A stretch of 64,000 bases of DNA from Xanthobacteraceae bacterium (GTDB lineage Bacteria > Pseudomonadota > Alphaproteobacteria > Rhizobiales > Xanthobacteraceae), in contig JALHRD010000004.1 in assembly GCA_022841625.1 (NCBI GenBank), positions 124,001-188,000 of the forward strand, read 5' to 3'. Below the pieces are notes generated by a model. That model did not search any database, had not been told where the DNA came from, and saw only the letters and a list, made by a program, of their open reading frames with translations. Both the position numbers and the translations under genes were made by a program. Of this stretch, positions 35,582 through 44,546 are shown in pieces. The first letter of the stretch is position 1. Each line of letters starts with the position of its first letter.

Positions 35582-36982
35582 ATGCCATCTCCATCAAACG
35601 CCTTGCCCGCGGTCCTCGATCGCATCGACGCCGAGCTCGACAACAGCGTCCGGCGATTGTTCGACTTCCTGAAGATCCAGTCGGTTTCGACCGATCCGGC
35701 CTATGCGCCGCATTGCAAAGCGGCGGCGGAGTTTGTGGCCAAGGATTTGGCGAGCCTGGGTTTCGATGCATCGCTGCGGCCGACCGGCGGGCATCCGGCA
35801 GTGGTCGGCAAGGCCAATGGCGGCGCGGGCAATGCTCCGCGCGTGCTGTTTTACGGCCATTACGACGTGCAGCCGGTCGATCCGCTGTCATTATGGCAGA
35901 CGCCGCCATTTGCGCCGCGGATCGCTACGACGCCCGATGGCCGCAAGATTATTGTGGCGCGTGGCGCCTGCGACGATAAAGGCCAGGTGATGACCTTTGT
36001 GGAGGCACTGCGCGCCTTCAAGGCGGTCACCGGAAGCCTGCCGCTGCCGATCACCATGCTGATCGAAGGCGAGGAGGAATGCGGTTCCGCGCATCTGTTC
36101 GACTTCGTCAAGCGCAATGCCGCCGAACTTAAGCAGGATTTCGCATTGGTGTGCGATACCAGCATGTGGGACGCCAAGACGCCGGCGATCACCACATCGC
36201 TTCGCGGCTTGGTTTACGAGGAGGTCCGCGTCACCTGCGCCGACCGTGATCTGCATTCCGGCCTGTTCGGGGGTGCCGCGCAGAATCCGCTGCGGGTGCT
36301 TTCGCAAATTCTTGGCACCATGCATGACAAGCATGGTCGAGTAACCATTCCTGGATTCTACGACGGGGTGAAGGAACTACCGCGCGATATCAAGGCTGAG
36401 CTGAAGAAGCTCAGGCTGACGCCCAAGGAGTTTCTGGGCGGGGTCGGCCTGAAGATTCCGGCCGGCGAAAAGAACCGGATGCTGATCGAGCAGATTGCCA
36501 CCCGCCCAACCGCCGAGATCAACGGCATGATCGGCGGCTACACCGGCGAGGGGGCCAAGACCGTGCTGCCGGCGCAGGCGACCGCGAAAGTCTCGTTCCG
36601 CCTGGTCGGCGATCAGAACCCGAAGAAAATCCAGGACGGCTTTCGCAAATTCGTGCGCGCGCGGCTGCCCAAGGACGCTAAGGTCGAATTTTCGAACTTC
36701 GGTCTTGCGCCGGCGATTCAGCTTGCGTTCGACAACCCCGCGCTGCTCAAGGCGCGCACGGCGCTGAAAGCCGAGTGGGGCAAGACTGCGGTGACGGTGG
36801 GCGAGGGCGGATCGATCCCGATTGTCGGCGACTTCAAGCGCATTCTCGGCATGGACACGATCATGGTCGGCTTTGCGTTGGACGATGACCGCGTCCACTC
36901 GCCGAACGAGAAATACGACCTCACGTCGTTCCACAAAGGAACGCGCAGTTGGGCGCGGATATTGGCGGCGCTGGCGGAGTAG
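35582..36982 (+). CDS. M20-family metallopeptidase (dipeptidase/deacylase)
   Basis: 466 residues from ATG 35582. The di-zinc site blocks are VLFYGHYDVQPVDP, ARGACDDKGQV, IEGEEECGS, and the terminal His in DRVHSPNEKYDL; the dimerisation domain lies about 220-370. This length and order fit the M20 dipeptidase group (CNDP-like) rather than ArgE. It hydrolyses dipeptides or N-acyl amino acids in the cytoplasm. Substrate is unknown. Confidence 0.9.
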   Translation: MPSPSNALPAVLDRIDAELDNSVRRLFDFLKIQSVSTDPAYAPHCKAAAEFVAKDLASLGFDASLRPTGGHPAVVGKANGGAGNAPRVLFYGHYDVQPVDPLSLWQTPPFAPRIATTPDGRKIIVARGACDDKGQVMTFVEALRAFKAVTGSLPLPITMLIEGEEECGSAHLFDFVKRNAAELKQDFALVCDTSMWDAKTPAITTSLRGLVYEEVRVTCADRDLHSGLFGGAAQNPLRVLSQILGTMHDKHGRVTIPGFYDGVKELPRDIKAELKKLRLTPKEFLGGVGLKIPAGEKNRMLIEQIATRPTAEINGMIGGYTGEGAKTVLPAQATAKVSFRLVGDQNPKKIQDGFRKFVRARLPKDAKVEFSNFGLAPAIQLAFDNPALLKARTALKAEWGKTAVTVGEGGSIPIVGDFKRILGMDTIMVGFALDDDRVHSPNEKYDLTSFHKGTRSWARILAALAE

Positions 36983-37014
36983 GGCGTCCGATTAGACGTC
37001 AGCCATCCGTTCGT

Positions 37015-38643
37015 TCATTTTGCCGTCAGTCCGGGCTGGGTGAGCAGCGTGTCATAGGTGCGGCCGCGGATGTCGTAGACCCGCGCATAAATGACGCCGT
37101 CGCGCATGATCTCGACCAAGACCGGGGCATCAAACTTCCGACAGTAGAATTCGCCAAGCATCATGGCAAAATCGGCGCCCGTCGGATCCCAGGTGGTTTC
37201 GAAGGTCGGACCGAGTTCGACTTGCGGCGAGCGGTGATGGCCGCAGACCGCAAGTTTCCAGCGGCGATCGGGGGGCCTTGGCAGCCCAAGTTCGGTGATC
37301 TTTTCCGCGAGGCCATGCGAGGCTTGTTTCAAGGAAAGGCCCCAATAATCCAGCATGTAGCGATCGCGCGCGCCGCGCACGCCGCCCGCAAGCCGGTTGA
37401 AGGCGGTGTATTCATAAGGATGCAGCCGCACCATGTCGGCAACCGGCAGCGCGAGCCCGATAACCAGAACGGCGATCCCCGCCAGTGCCGCAAGATGGCC
37501 GCCGCGGCGCAAGGCGTCGCACAGCCAAGCGCCAGCGAGCCCGCCTGCCACCGCCAGTGGCGGCAGCACGAACAGGAAATGTCGGGCGCTGTTATACATT
37601 GCCGGCCGTAGGATGACCGCGATGATTATCGGCAAGGCGGCGGCGAGGGCGACCAAGAGCAGCGCTGCCCGTCGATTGGGTGGGGTGCTGCTGCGGCAGA
37701 CGCTAATCAAACCGCCCGCGACCCCGCCAATGGCTAGCATGCTGAATAATTCCGGAAGCTGGAGCGTCAAGAGTGTCGGCAGATAGCCGCGCGGCATTTC
37801 GGTGACCTTGATCCGTGCGCCGCCAAACAATTCGTCCCACGGCTGTTCGAAGAAGCGTGAGAAATATTGCAGCGCGCGCAGCGGATTGAGCGGCTCGGCG
37901 GCGCCCCAGGGCCACACCAGCGCCATTACCGCATAGCCAAGCACGAGGCTCGGCAAGAGCCGCAGCAAGAAACCGCCGCATGCTGTGCCTGCGTTGCGCA
38001 GGCCGTCGCGGCGCACCGCGAGCGTGACCATGAGCGCCAGAGCGCCCAATGCATAAAGTGCGCCGAGGCCGCCCAGGATACGGGTCCCGATGGCGAGCCC
38101 CGCGCCGATGCCAAGCAGTGCCGCGGTCGTTGCGCGCGGTCGCGGATATTCGTCGAAGACCCGCACCAGGGCGAGCAGGAGGAGCGCCATCGCTACCGCA
38201 AATGGCGCGTCCTTGGCGTTAATAAAGCCATGGCCGACATAGAGCGGGCAGGTTGCGAGCAAAGCCAGCGCGATTAAACCGGCCAGCGGCCCGCCGATGT
38301 GCCGGCCGGTGCGCCAGACGATCAAGAGCCCGAGCCATCCGACCAGCGCCCCGGTCAGCCGGCGGGATTCGAATGGGCCAAGCGGTGAGAGCTTCGCGAT
38401 TACCGCGGCGGCGAGATCGAAGCCGCCGCCATATTCGTACAGATTGACCCATGACAGCGCGCGCCGATCGGTCAATCCTGAGGTATAGAACGACAACAAC
38501 AGACCGCCATATTCGGCGTGGGCGTAATCGTCCCAGGCAAGCCCGTAGTCGCGAAAGGTCAGAGCCGCGACCACGGCGGCTACCGCCAAAAGCGTGAATG
38601 CGAGCAGATCGGCGGTTCGGGCGGGCGAGTCTTGCGGCGGCAT
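37015..38643 (-). CDS. GT39/PMT-type membrane glycosyltransferase
   Basis: 542 residues from ATG 38643 (MPPQDSPART). About ten to eleven transmembrane helices are visible, with the catalytic acidic pair of the family in the first loop (GLAWDDYAHAEYGG) and a periplasmic C-terminal domain. Members transfer sugars from polyprenyl phosphate to lipids, glycans or proteins; acceptor unknown. It is 41 bp downstream of the uncharacterised gene that ends the min operon and on the same strand. Confidence 0.83.
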   Translation of the reverse strand: MPPQDSPARTADLLAFTLLAVAAVVAALTFRDYGLAWDDYAHAEYGGLLLSFYTSGLTDRRALSWVNLYEYGGGFDLAAAVIAKLSPLGPFESRRLTGALVGWLGLLIVWRTGRHIGGPLAGLIALALLATCPLYVGHGFINAKDAPFAVAMALLLLALVRVFDEYPRPRATTAALLGIGAGLAIGTRILGGLGALYALGALALMVTLAVRRDGLRNAGTACGGFLLRLLPSLVLGYAVMALVWPWGAAEPLNPLRALQYFSRFFEQPWDELFGGARIKVTEMPRGYLPTLLTLQLPELFSMLAIGGVAGGLISVCRSSTPPNRRAALLLVALAAALPIIIAVILRPAMYNSARHFLFVLPPLAVAGGLAGAWLCDALRRGGHLAALAGIAVLVIGLALPVADMVRLHPYEYTAFNRLAGGVRGARDRYMLDYWGLSLKQASHGLAEKITELGLPRPPDRRWKLAVCGHHRSPQVELGPTFETTWDPTGADFAMMLGEFYCRKFDAPVLVEIMRDGVIYARVYDIRGRTYDTLLTQPGLTAK

Positions 38644-38684
38644 GGTCGCAGTATGCCTTCGGCGCCCGCGAAAACAAACTTGGC

Positions 38685-39518
38685 TTACGGTTCGCGGGCG
38701 GCATCGAAGCCGGCGAGCCAGCGCAGCAGGGTTACGCCAGAGCCGATCGATAGAACCGCAAGGTCGGCGGGCGGCTGCGGGGTGTCGGCGACCCCCGGCT
38801 GGTGGCGATAAATTTGGGACACGTCCAGCCACGCTCTGAATGCGATCAGCATTCCGAGGGCGGCATCGCGGGCGGCCGGATCGTCGCCATACGCACGTTC
38901 CACCACAGGTTCCAGCCGGCAGTCGATGTCGCTGGATGTCAGTTTGCAATATGGAAACATCAGCCCGAACAGCACCTCGATCGCCGACAAAATGGCGCGC
39001 CACGACTGTTTATAATTGGGCGGGTCCGCGCACAGATTGGTCGAGCTCATCGTCAGCAGCTCGCGAATCCGTCGGTAGCGCTCGGCTTCAAATCCGGCGA
39101 TGGCCGACGTCAGGTTGCGTTGAAACTCCCGATCGATTTTTGGGTGGATGCCACCGACATCGTCGATGTCGTAGCCCAGGTTCTCTTCATCGAAGATTTG
39201 CCTGGCGGCGTCACGCCACCAATTCGCGGCGCTCTCATTGAGATGCCAGAACAGATAGCGGTAGACGATGGTCACCGCGTCGATAAAATCGGCTGTGTCG
39301 CAGTCTCGAATGAACTGGTGCCAGTGCGAGGGGTATTCCCCGTTACCCGGCACCGGAACGCCAAGATTGCGGGTGAGATAGGCGGCGAGGCCCGCCCCAT
39401 GGTTCAGGACGGCGACGGCTTCGCCCAGCAACGCGCCAATGCGGCGGCGCGCGCGCGCGCTGTCCGGCACGAGGTTGCCAGGCTGTGCGTACAGCAGGCT
39501 AAATCGTTCCCCGGGCAT
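38685..39518 (-). CDS. Uncharacterised protein, fourth gene of the min operon
   Basis: 277 residues from ATG 39518, which has AGGAG at 8-base spacing (a GTG at 39539 is poorer). It is soluble and mostly helical: ERFSLLYAQPG at the start, DFIDAVTIVYRYLFWHL and FDEENLGYDIDDVGGIHPKID in the middle. The acidic EENLGY segment and following helix faintly recall the N-terminal helical domains of Abi-type proteins, but I do not assign a family. It begins 28 bp after minE, so it is likely transcribed with minCDE. Confidence 0.72.
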   Translation of the reverse strand: MPGERFSLLYAQPGNLVPDSARARRRIGALLGEAVAVLNHGAGLAAYLTRNLGVPVPGNGEYPSHWHQFIRDCDTADFIDAVTIVYRYLFWHLNESAANWWRDAARQIFDEENLGYDIDDVGGIHPKIDREFQRNLTSAIAGFEAERYRRIRELLTMSSTNLCADPPNYKQSWRAILSAIEVLFGLMFPYCKLTSSDIDCRLEPVVERAYGDDPAARDAALGMLIAFRAWLDVSQIYRHQPGVADTPQPPADLAVLSIGSGVTLLRWLAGFDAAREP

Positions 39519-39546
39519 GCGACGCACTCCTGGAGACACTTCATGG

Positions 39547-39858
39547 CTATCGGCTGGCCTGGTGGACGATCGTCATCGCGGCTTTCTCCCGTTCGGCGGC
39601 GATCGGGCCGTTGGCCGGGTGCTGAAGCTCGACATTGATCTCAAGCCGCGACACGATTTGTCCACGATCCATGGTGACGTGAACCTGATCGTGGTCCACG
39701 CTGACATGCTTTGCTACGACGGCGAGGATTTCATCGCGCAGGATCGCCAGCAGGTCGGGTCGGCCGCGGTTGGATCGCTCATGGGAAAGCAAGATGTGAA
39801 GCCGCTCGCGCGCAACCGGCGCGGTGCCGCGAAGGCGGAACAGACCCAGGACGCTCAT
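39547..39858 (-). CDS. minE: Cell division topological specificity factor MinE
   Basis: 103 residues from ATG 39858 (MSVLGLFRLRG). The N-terminal membrane/MinD-contact helix (RERLHILLSHER) and the C-terminal dimer domain (ILAVVAKHVSVD, LEINVELQ) are typical. MinE stimulates MinD ATPase and drives its oscillation or polar clearance. The start overlaps the minD stop by 4 bp. Confidence 0.93.
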   Translation of the reverse strand: MSVLGLFRLRGTAPVARERLHILLSHERSNRGRPDLLAILRDEILAVVAKHVSVDHDQVHVTMDRGQIVSRLEINVELQHPANGPIAAEREKAAMTIVHQASR

Positions 39859-40670
39859 GCCGCTCTCCGCCCGAGCAGTTTTTCGAAGATGCTCTTGCGA
39901 TCGTTCGGTATCACCATCGGCAGGTCTTGCCCCAGCAGCCGGCAGGCCGCATCGCAATAGGCACGGGCCGGTGCGCTCGTTGGATCGTTCAAGGTGACGG
40001 GCGTGCCGAGGTTGGATGCGCGCAGGACTTCTTCGCTTTCCGGAATAATGCCGAGCAGCGGTAATGACAGGATGTCGAGAACGTCCTTGATGTTGAGCAT
40101 CTCGCCACGGGCCGCGCGTGCCGCGTCGAAGCGCGTGATGAGGATGTGCTTTTCGATGCGCTCGCCCAGCTCCGCCTTCTTGGTCTTGGAGTCGAGCAGG
40201 CCGACAATGCGATCGGAATCGCGGACCGACGACACCTCCGGATTGGTCACGATGATGGCTGCGTCGGCATAGCGCATGGCAAGCGTTGCGCCGCGCTCGA
40301 TGCCGGCCGGACTGTCGCAGATCACCCAATCGAATTTTGCGCGCAGTTCTTTAATGACGCGCGCTACGCCGTCATCGGTCAGCGCGTCTTTGTCTCGCGT
40401 TTGCGAGGCCGGCAGCAGGGAGAGCGTGTCGATCCGCTTATCGCGAATAAGCGCCTGCGGAAGCTTGGCGATGCCCTGGACGACATTGATCAGGTCGTAA
40501 ACGACCCGACGCTCCGCACCCATCACGAGATCGAGATTGCGCAGGCCGACGTCGAAATCGACGACCACGACGGTTTGGCCGGTGACGGCAATTGCGGCGC
40601 CAAGGGCGGCGGTCGTTGTGGTTTTGCCGACGCCACCCTTGCCGGATGTTACGACCAGAACTTGACTCAT
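39855..40670 (-). CDS. minD: Septum site-determining ATPase MinD
   Basis: 271 residues from ATG 40670. The deviant Walker A motif KGGVGKTTT is at 11-19, the family blocks VVVVDFDVGLRNLDLVMG and DWVICDSPAGIE are intact, and the C-terminal amphipathic membrane helix is RKSIFEKLLGRR. MinD recruits MinC to the membrane to block FtsZ ring placement. It lies 17 bp after minC and overlaps minE by 4 bp. A longer in-frame extension to 40826 runs back into minC and is rejected. Confidence 0.96.
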   Translation of the reverse strand: MSQVLVVTSGKGGVGKTTTTAALGAAIAVTGQTVVVVDFDVGLRNLDLVMGAERRVVYDLINVVQGIAKLPQALIRDKRIDTLSLLPASQTRDKDALTDDGVARVIKELRAKFDWVICDSPAGIERGATLAMRYADAAIIVTNPEVSSVRDSDRIVGLLDSKTKKAELGERIEKHILITRFDAARAARGEMLNIKDVLDILSLPLLGIIPESEEVLRASNLGTPVTLNDPTSAPARAYCDAACRLLGQDLPMVIPNDRKSIFEKLLGRRAA

Positions 40671-40687
40671 GTTATTGCCTCCAACTC

Positions 40688-41398
40688 TTAGACTAAGGGA
40701 GCTACCATTACGATGCCGTTTTGGAGCCACGACTGGGCCGGTTGGCATCGGGTGTCCGCATCCAATTCTTCGGCGGTTCGGTAGTAGCCATTGATTGCAA
40801 GCAGCTCGGCTTCGTTTCTTTGGCAAAATATCCGCGCGCGGTCGTCGCCCTGCGATCCGGCCATCGCGCGACCCCGCAGCGTGCCGTAGACATGGATCGA
40901 TCCGCCGGCAACGATTTCCGATCCCGATGCGACCGAACCGAGGACAGTGACGTCGCCGTCCGGGAAGATCACCGTCTGTCCAGAACGGATCGGCGATTCG
41001 ATGAGCAGTGACGCCGGCGCTTCGGGCGCTTCCGCGTGCGCAGAAGTGTCAGGCGCGGGCGCGCGTTCCGCATGACGTCCGCCGGTGAGGAGCGGCGGCA
41101 GTGCAGGCCCGAGTTGTGAATGGTCGGCGCCTTCGAGGCCGATGATGTGGATCTTGCGCTCGGCCAGCTGCCCGATCAGATCCACGATCCCGGCGTGCTC
41201 GAGCTTGACTGCGCTGAGGTCGAGCACGATCGGACGGTTGGCAAAAAATCCCGGAGATCGCTTTGTCCAACTGTCGACCTTCGTGAGCCAGTCGGCGATC
41301 GGCGCTTGGGGCGCCAGCACGAAGGCAATGTAGGAGCGAATGCAAAATCGGATCGAATTATTCGCATTGGCTGGGTCGGTATCGGTCACGGCGACCAC
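40688..41398 (-). CDS. minC: Septum site-determining inhibitor MinC
   Basis: 236 residues from GTG 41398. The N-terminal FtsZ-inhibiting domain (about 10-105) is followed by an Ala/Pro-rich linker and the C-terminal beta-helix that binds MinD (RSGQTVIFPDGDVTVLGSVASGSEIVAGGSIHVYGTLRG as consecutive short blocks; RIFCQRNEAELLAINGYY). It heads minC-minD-minE and a CtrA-type site lies 54 bp upstream of its start. Confidence 0.93.
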   Translation of the reverse strand: MVAVTDTDPANANNSIRFCIRSYIAFVLAPQAPIADWLTKVDSWTKRSPGFFANRPIVLDLSAVKLEHAGIVDLIGQLAERKIHIIGLEGADHSQLGPALPPLLTGGRHAERAPAPDTSAHAEAPEAPASLLIESPIRSGQTVIFPDGDVTVLGSVASGSEIVAGGSIHVYGTLRGRAMAGSQGDDRARIFCQRNEAELLAINGYYRTAEELDADTRCQPAQSWLQNGIVMVAPLV

Positions 41399-41955
41399 TC
41401 TTTCTTACTGACTACGGACTGACGCGTGGCCAGCACGTTGAGCGCCGATGGTTAACGAGGGGTTAACGCCGAGCGGGTTTGACTGTATTGAGGCGCCGTT
41501 TTTGGTTGCGACGGTAGAATACTGTGGGCGCGTCGATGCCAATGGTAGAATAGTGCCGTCGAAATGGGGCGTGCGCTAAGAAATGAAATTGCGTTCGACG
41601 CGACTCAACCATTCAAGGTGCGCGAATCTTGTCCGACAACTTGAGCCTCAGGTGGTGGGAACGCAATGTTTTGAGGCGGGGCGAACTTAATACTATGGCG
41701 AATCAAGTCGCGTCATGCTTGGCGGGGGCGGCCTTGCCTCGCTAGCGATCGCAGTGGCCAAAGATTTCGATGGCCATGGATCTGGATGGTCCAGCATCGC
41801 TGTGGCCGAGGATCGCAGTGGATAACTCTGGGCAGTATTCTTGGCATATTGAAAGCGCTGCTCCGCCTCGTGGATCAGCGATGGTTGAGCCGTGGTGCGC
41901 CTATGCTATCGTATTATCAGGTTCAGATTGAACTGGACGGAAATAGGGGGCTTCA
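41399..41955. other. 557-bp intergenic region upstream of minC
   Basis: Divergent region between minC and the PuuD-like gene. It holds the CtrA-type site at 41452-41466 and two copies of GATCGCAGTGG (41748-41758 and 41811-41821). I see no gene with a ribosome-binding site or family resemblance. Confidence 0.5.
41452..41466. promoter_or_regulatory. CtrA-type binding site upstream of minC
   Basis: TTAACGAGGGGTTAA is an exact TTAA-N7-TTAA, the CtrA consensus of alphaproteobacteria. It ends 54 bp upstream of the minC GTG, suggesting cell-cycle control of the min operon. Binding is inferred. Confidence 0.6.
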
Positions 41956-42552
41956 ATGGTCGCATTCTTCCAATCACTTCACAAAACGCTGGCCGCAGGC
42001 GTTGGATTGCTTATCGTCATTATTGTCCTGGTCGGCCTCATCAGCGGGCGGTTCATCAAGCTTGATACGGCGTGGTGGTTGTTCTTCTGGCGCTGGCTGC
42101 ACATCATGGCCGGCATCATGTGGATAGGGCTGCTCTGGTATCTGAACTTCGTCCAGACCCCGACGGTTCCGAAGATCGAGCCCGCCGAGCACCGCGCCGC
42201 GATTACCAAGTTCATCGCACCGAACGTCTTGTTCTGGTTCCGCTACGCCGCGCTCGTTACCGTTGTATTCGGCCTCATCTTGGCGTTGCATCGCGGATAT
42301 TTGGTGCAGGCGCTGACCTTCCAGGCGCCGTATTACACAATCGGCATCGGCATGTGGCTGGCGCTGATCATGGCGTTCAATGTGTGGTTCATCATCTGGC
42401 CCAACCAGCAAAAGGTTCTTGGCTTGGTCGAGGCGTCGGCAGACGAGAAGGCCGCCGCCGCCCGGCTTGCCGGTATGACCTCACGCATCAACACGATGCT
42501 GTCGATCCCGATGCTCTATTGCATGGTGGCGCAGAACAACGCTGGTCTCTGA
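41956..42552 (+). CDS. PuuD-like (urate hydroxylase N-domain type) membrane protein
   Basis: 198 residues with four hydrophobic helices. WRWLHIMAGIMWIGLLWYLNF, with its buried His and Trp, and the later GIGMWLALIMAFNVWFIIWPNQQ match the membrane domain found at the N-terminus of PuuD urate hydroxylases (COG3748). PuuD has a C-terminal cytochrome c domain; here no CxxCH is present and the protein is about half that length. Annotation as a urate oxidase would be unsafe. No purine-degradation genes are adjacent. Confidence 0.75.
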   Translation: MVAFFQSLHKTLAAGVGLLIVIIVLVGLISGRFIKLDTAWWLFFWRWLHIMAGIMWIGLLWYLNFVQTPTVPKIEPAEHRAAITKFIAPNVLFWFRYAALVTVVFGLILALHRGYLVQALTFQAPYYTIGIGMWLALIMAFNVWFIIWPNQQKVLGLVEASADEKAAAARLAGMTSRINTMLSIPMLYCMVAQNNAGL

Positions 42553-42833
42553 CGCCAATCGTCATGGTGCTTGACACTCTTGCCACGTCAGGACCGTGCT
42601 AAACGCTTGTCATGGCCATCCATGTCTTTGATCCGACATACGATTCAAGACGTGGGTGCCGTGGCGGCGCGGGTTCCGCCGCGCGCCGCGTCGTTAAGCA
42701 CGATTCAGCGTTGTGGATAATGCCGCGCGATTGGCCATTGCGCACTTCCAAGAACGGGATCAAAATTATTTACTAACCATATTGGGCTGCATGGGGCTGC
42801 GCGTAATGGGGGCGTGGACGGGGCGTTAGTCTG

Positions 42834-43835
42834 ATGTCTGTGGTTTTTGCCGTTTTGGCTGTCCTGCTGATCGCTGTCGGGTGCGCGTTGGTCGGGTATG
42901 GCATACCGATCAAGGAGTTAGGATTCGATCCGACACTGCTGGCGGCGGGCTCGCATGTTGTCGTGGGCGGGCTGCTGCTGTTGGGGCTGGCGGCGGTGCT
43001 TGCAGAACTGCGGCGCGCGCGAATCTCCCTGAAGCAACAACAATCACAAGGGTTCACGCGCGCGGTGAGGGTGGCTGAGATGCCGCCGCTGCAGCCAAAT
43101 AGGCCACCCCTCCATGAGCCTGCCGTTGTTGCCAGCGCGGCCGCCGCGACGGTTGCCCATGAGGCCGCTGCCCCTGAGCCGGCTCCCGTTGCCCGGGAAC
43201 CGGTTGTTGTTGCCAAAGAACCAGTTCCGGAATTTGCTCGGGAGGCTGCTACCGCGAGCGGCGGTCTGTCGGTGAGTGCGGATGCGCTGCCGTCAGCCGT
43301 CGGCACATCGGAAATCGCCATCGAGCGCTTGCGATCAAATGTGCCGCGCCCCGGCAAGAGCGCTCAGGAACTCGAGGACGCGCCGCTGGCGCCGAATGGC
43401 CGAGCGGGTGCGAGTGAGCCGGTTCCGCCGCAGCCGCCACCTCATTCGCAGCCGCAACCGCGGGTCGATATAGCCCCGCAATCATCGGGTGTCGCTGCGG
43501 TTGAAGCGCGCGAGCCGAGGCTCGATTTCCTATTCCGCCCGCGGCCGCCTCGGCCAGCACCGCAGCCGCAAGAGGCCTTTGATTCACTTTGGCCGACACG
43601 GCCGTCGCGCGATCGGCAGCCCAATCCCCGCCTGGATGTGGCGCGCGCTCCCGCCGCGTCGTCGTTTTCGGCACCCCAGGCGCCGCGCGCGGCGACAATC
43701 CTCAAGTCCGGGGTGGTCGACGGAATGGCTTATACACTCTATGCGGATGGCTCGATTGAGGCGCAACTTCCGCAAGGGACCATGCGTTTCAGTTCGATCG
43801 CCGAGTTGCGTACGCACATCGAAGCCAATTCTTAG
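42834..43835 (+). CDS. Membrane-anchored Pro/Ala-rich protein, uncharacterised
   Basis: 333 residues. Two N-terminal hydrophobic helices (about 1-20 and 35-58) are followed by a long low-complexity region rich in Pro, Ala and Glu (about 70-285), presumably disordered, and a compact conserved-looking end (GMAYTLYADGSIEAQLPQG, FSSIAELRTHIEA). That end resembles a small beta domain often found at the C-terminus of Bradyrhizobium membrane proteins. Function is unknown. Confidence 0.7.
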   Translation: MSVVFAVLAVLLIAVGCALVGYGIPIKELGFDPTLLAAGSHVVVGGLLLLGLAAVLAELRRARISLKQQQSQGFTRAVRVAEMPPLQPNRPPLHEPAVVASAAAATVAHEAAAPEPAPVAREPVVVAKEPVPEFAREAATASGGLSVSADALPSAVGTSEIAIERLRSNVPRPGKSAQELEDAPLAPNGRAGASEPVPPQPPPHSQPQPRVDIAPQSSGVAAVEAREPRLDFLFRPRPPRPAPQPQEAFDSLWPTRPSRDRQPNPRLDVARAPAASSFSAPQAPRAATILKSGVVDGMAYTLYADGSIEAQLPQGTMRFSSIAELRTHIEANS

Positions 43836-44116
43836 ACGAATATTTGGCGTTGTCTGAGCTTTGGGCCAACGACACCGCGCCGAAATCGGTAGGTATCGCC
43901 GTCGCCGCGATTTTATCCACCGCGTGGCGGATGCACGAGGTTTCCGGCCGGCGCTCATGCCGATTATTGCAAGAATATTTGTGGTAATCCAAGAGAACAG
44001 CCGAAACAATTCAGACGGATTACTTCGATCCGCTGTGTATTCTGATCTTGCACAAGGGCGGGAACCGGCTAAAGATGCCAAGCATTCGGATTGCAATGCT
44101 TCGGGATCAGTATTCC

Positions 44117-44533
44117 ATGACCGACAACGGCTCAGATGGGTCATACATTGCGCTGACGGCGACCATCGTCTCAGCCTATGTCAGTAATAATTCCGTGCCG
44201 GCCCTAGAGTTGCCGAGCCTGATCCATCAGGTGCATTCAGCGCTCGCCCGCGTATCGAATGGCCAGGGCGAATTGCCAAGCGAGCCGTTGCGACCGGCGA
44301 TCTCGGTCAAGAAGTCGATCACGCCGGGGCATATCGTGTGCCTGGAAGACGGCAAGAAGTTCAAGTCGCTCAAGCGTCATTTGCGTACGCAATACGGGAT
44401 GAGTCCCGAGCAGTACCGCGAAAAATGGGGTTTGCCGGCGGACTACCCGATGGTCGCGCCCGATTACGCGCAGGCGCGCTCGCAATTGGCCAAGCAGATG
44501 GGTCTTGGTCAGCAGCGCCGGCGGCGCAAATAA
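44117..44533 (+). CDS. mucR: MucR/Ros-family transcriptional regulator
   Basis: 138 residues from ATG 44117 (MTDNGSDG). N-terminal oligomerisation region ([20 protein letters not shown]), then the Ros/MucR domain [37 protein letters not shown]. Only one Cys (CLED) and one His remain of the Cys2His2 zinc site of Agrobacterium Ros, as in several rhizobial homologues that fold without zinc. MucR proteins bind AT-rich DNA and control exopolysaccharide, motility and cell-cycle genes. Confidence 0.9.
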   Translation: MTDNGSDGSYIALTATIVSAYVSNNSVPALELPSLIHQVHSALARVSNGQGELPSEPLRPAISVKKSITPGHIVCLEDGKKFKSLKRHLRTQYGMSPEQYREKWGLPADYPMVAPDYAQARSQLAKQMGLGQQRRRRK

Positions 44534-44546
44534 GAATTTGAGGTGG

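Noticed and set aside
38644-39003. N-terminal extension of the GT39 glycosyltransferase
   Set aside because: The extension is Arg-rich, antisense-like and overlaps the uncharacterised gene ending at 38685 in another frame.
40671-40826. Longer MinD start
   Set aside because: It would overlap the end of minC; MinD proteins begin just before the KGGVGKTTT motif.
42712-42720. TGTGGATAA, a perfect DnaA box, and a one-mismatch box at 41817-41825, as a sign of a replication origin near the min genes
   Set aside because: Only isolated boxes, no cluster, no AT-rich unwinding element and no origin-associated genes nearby.
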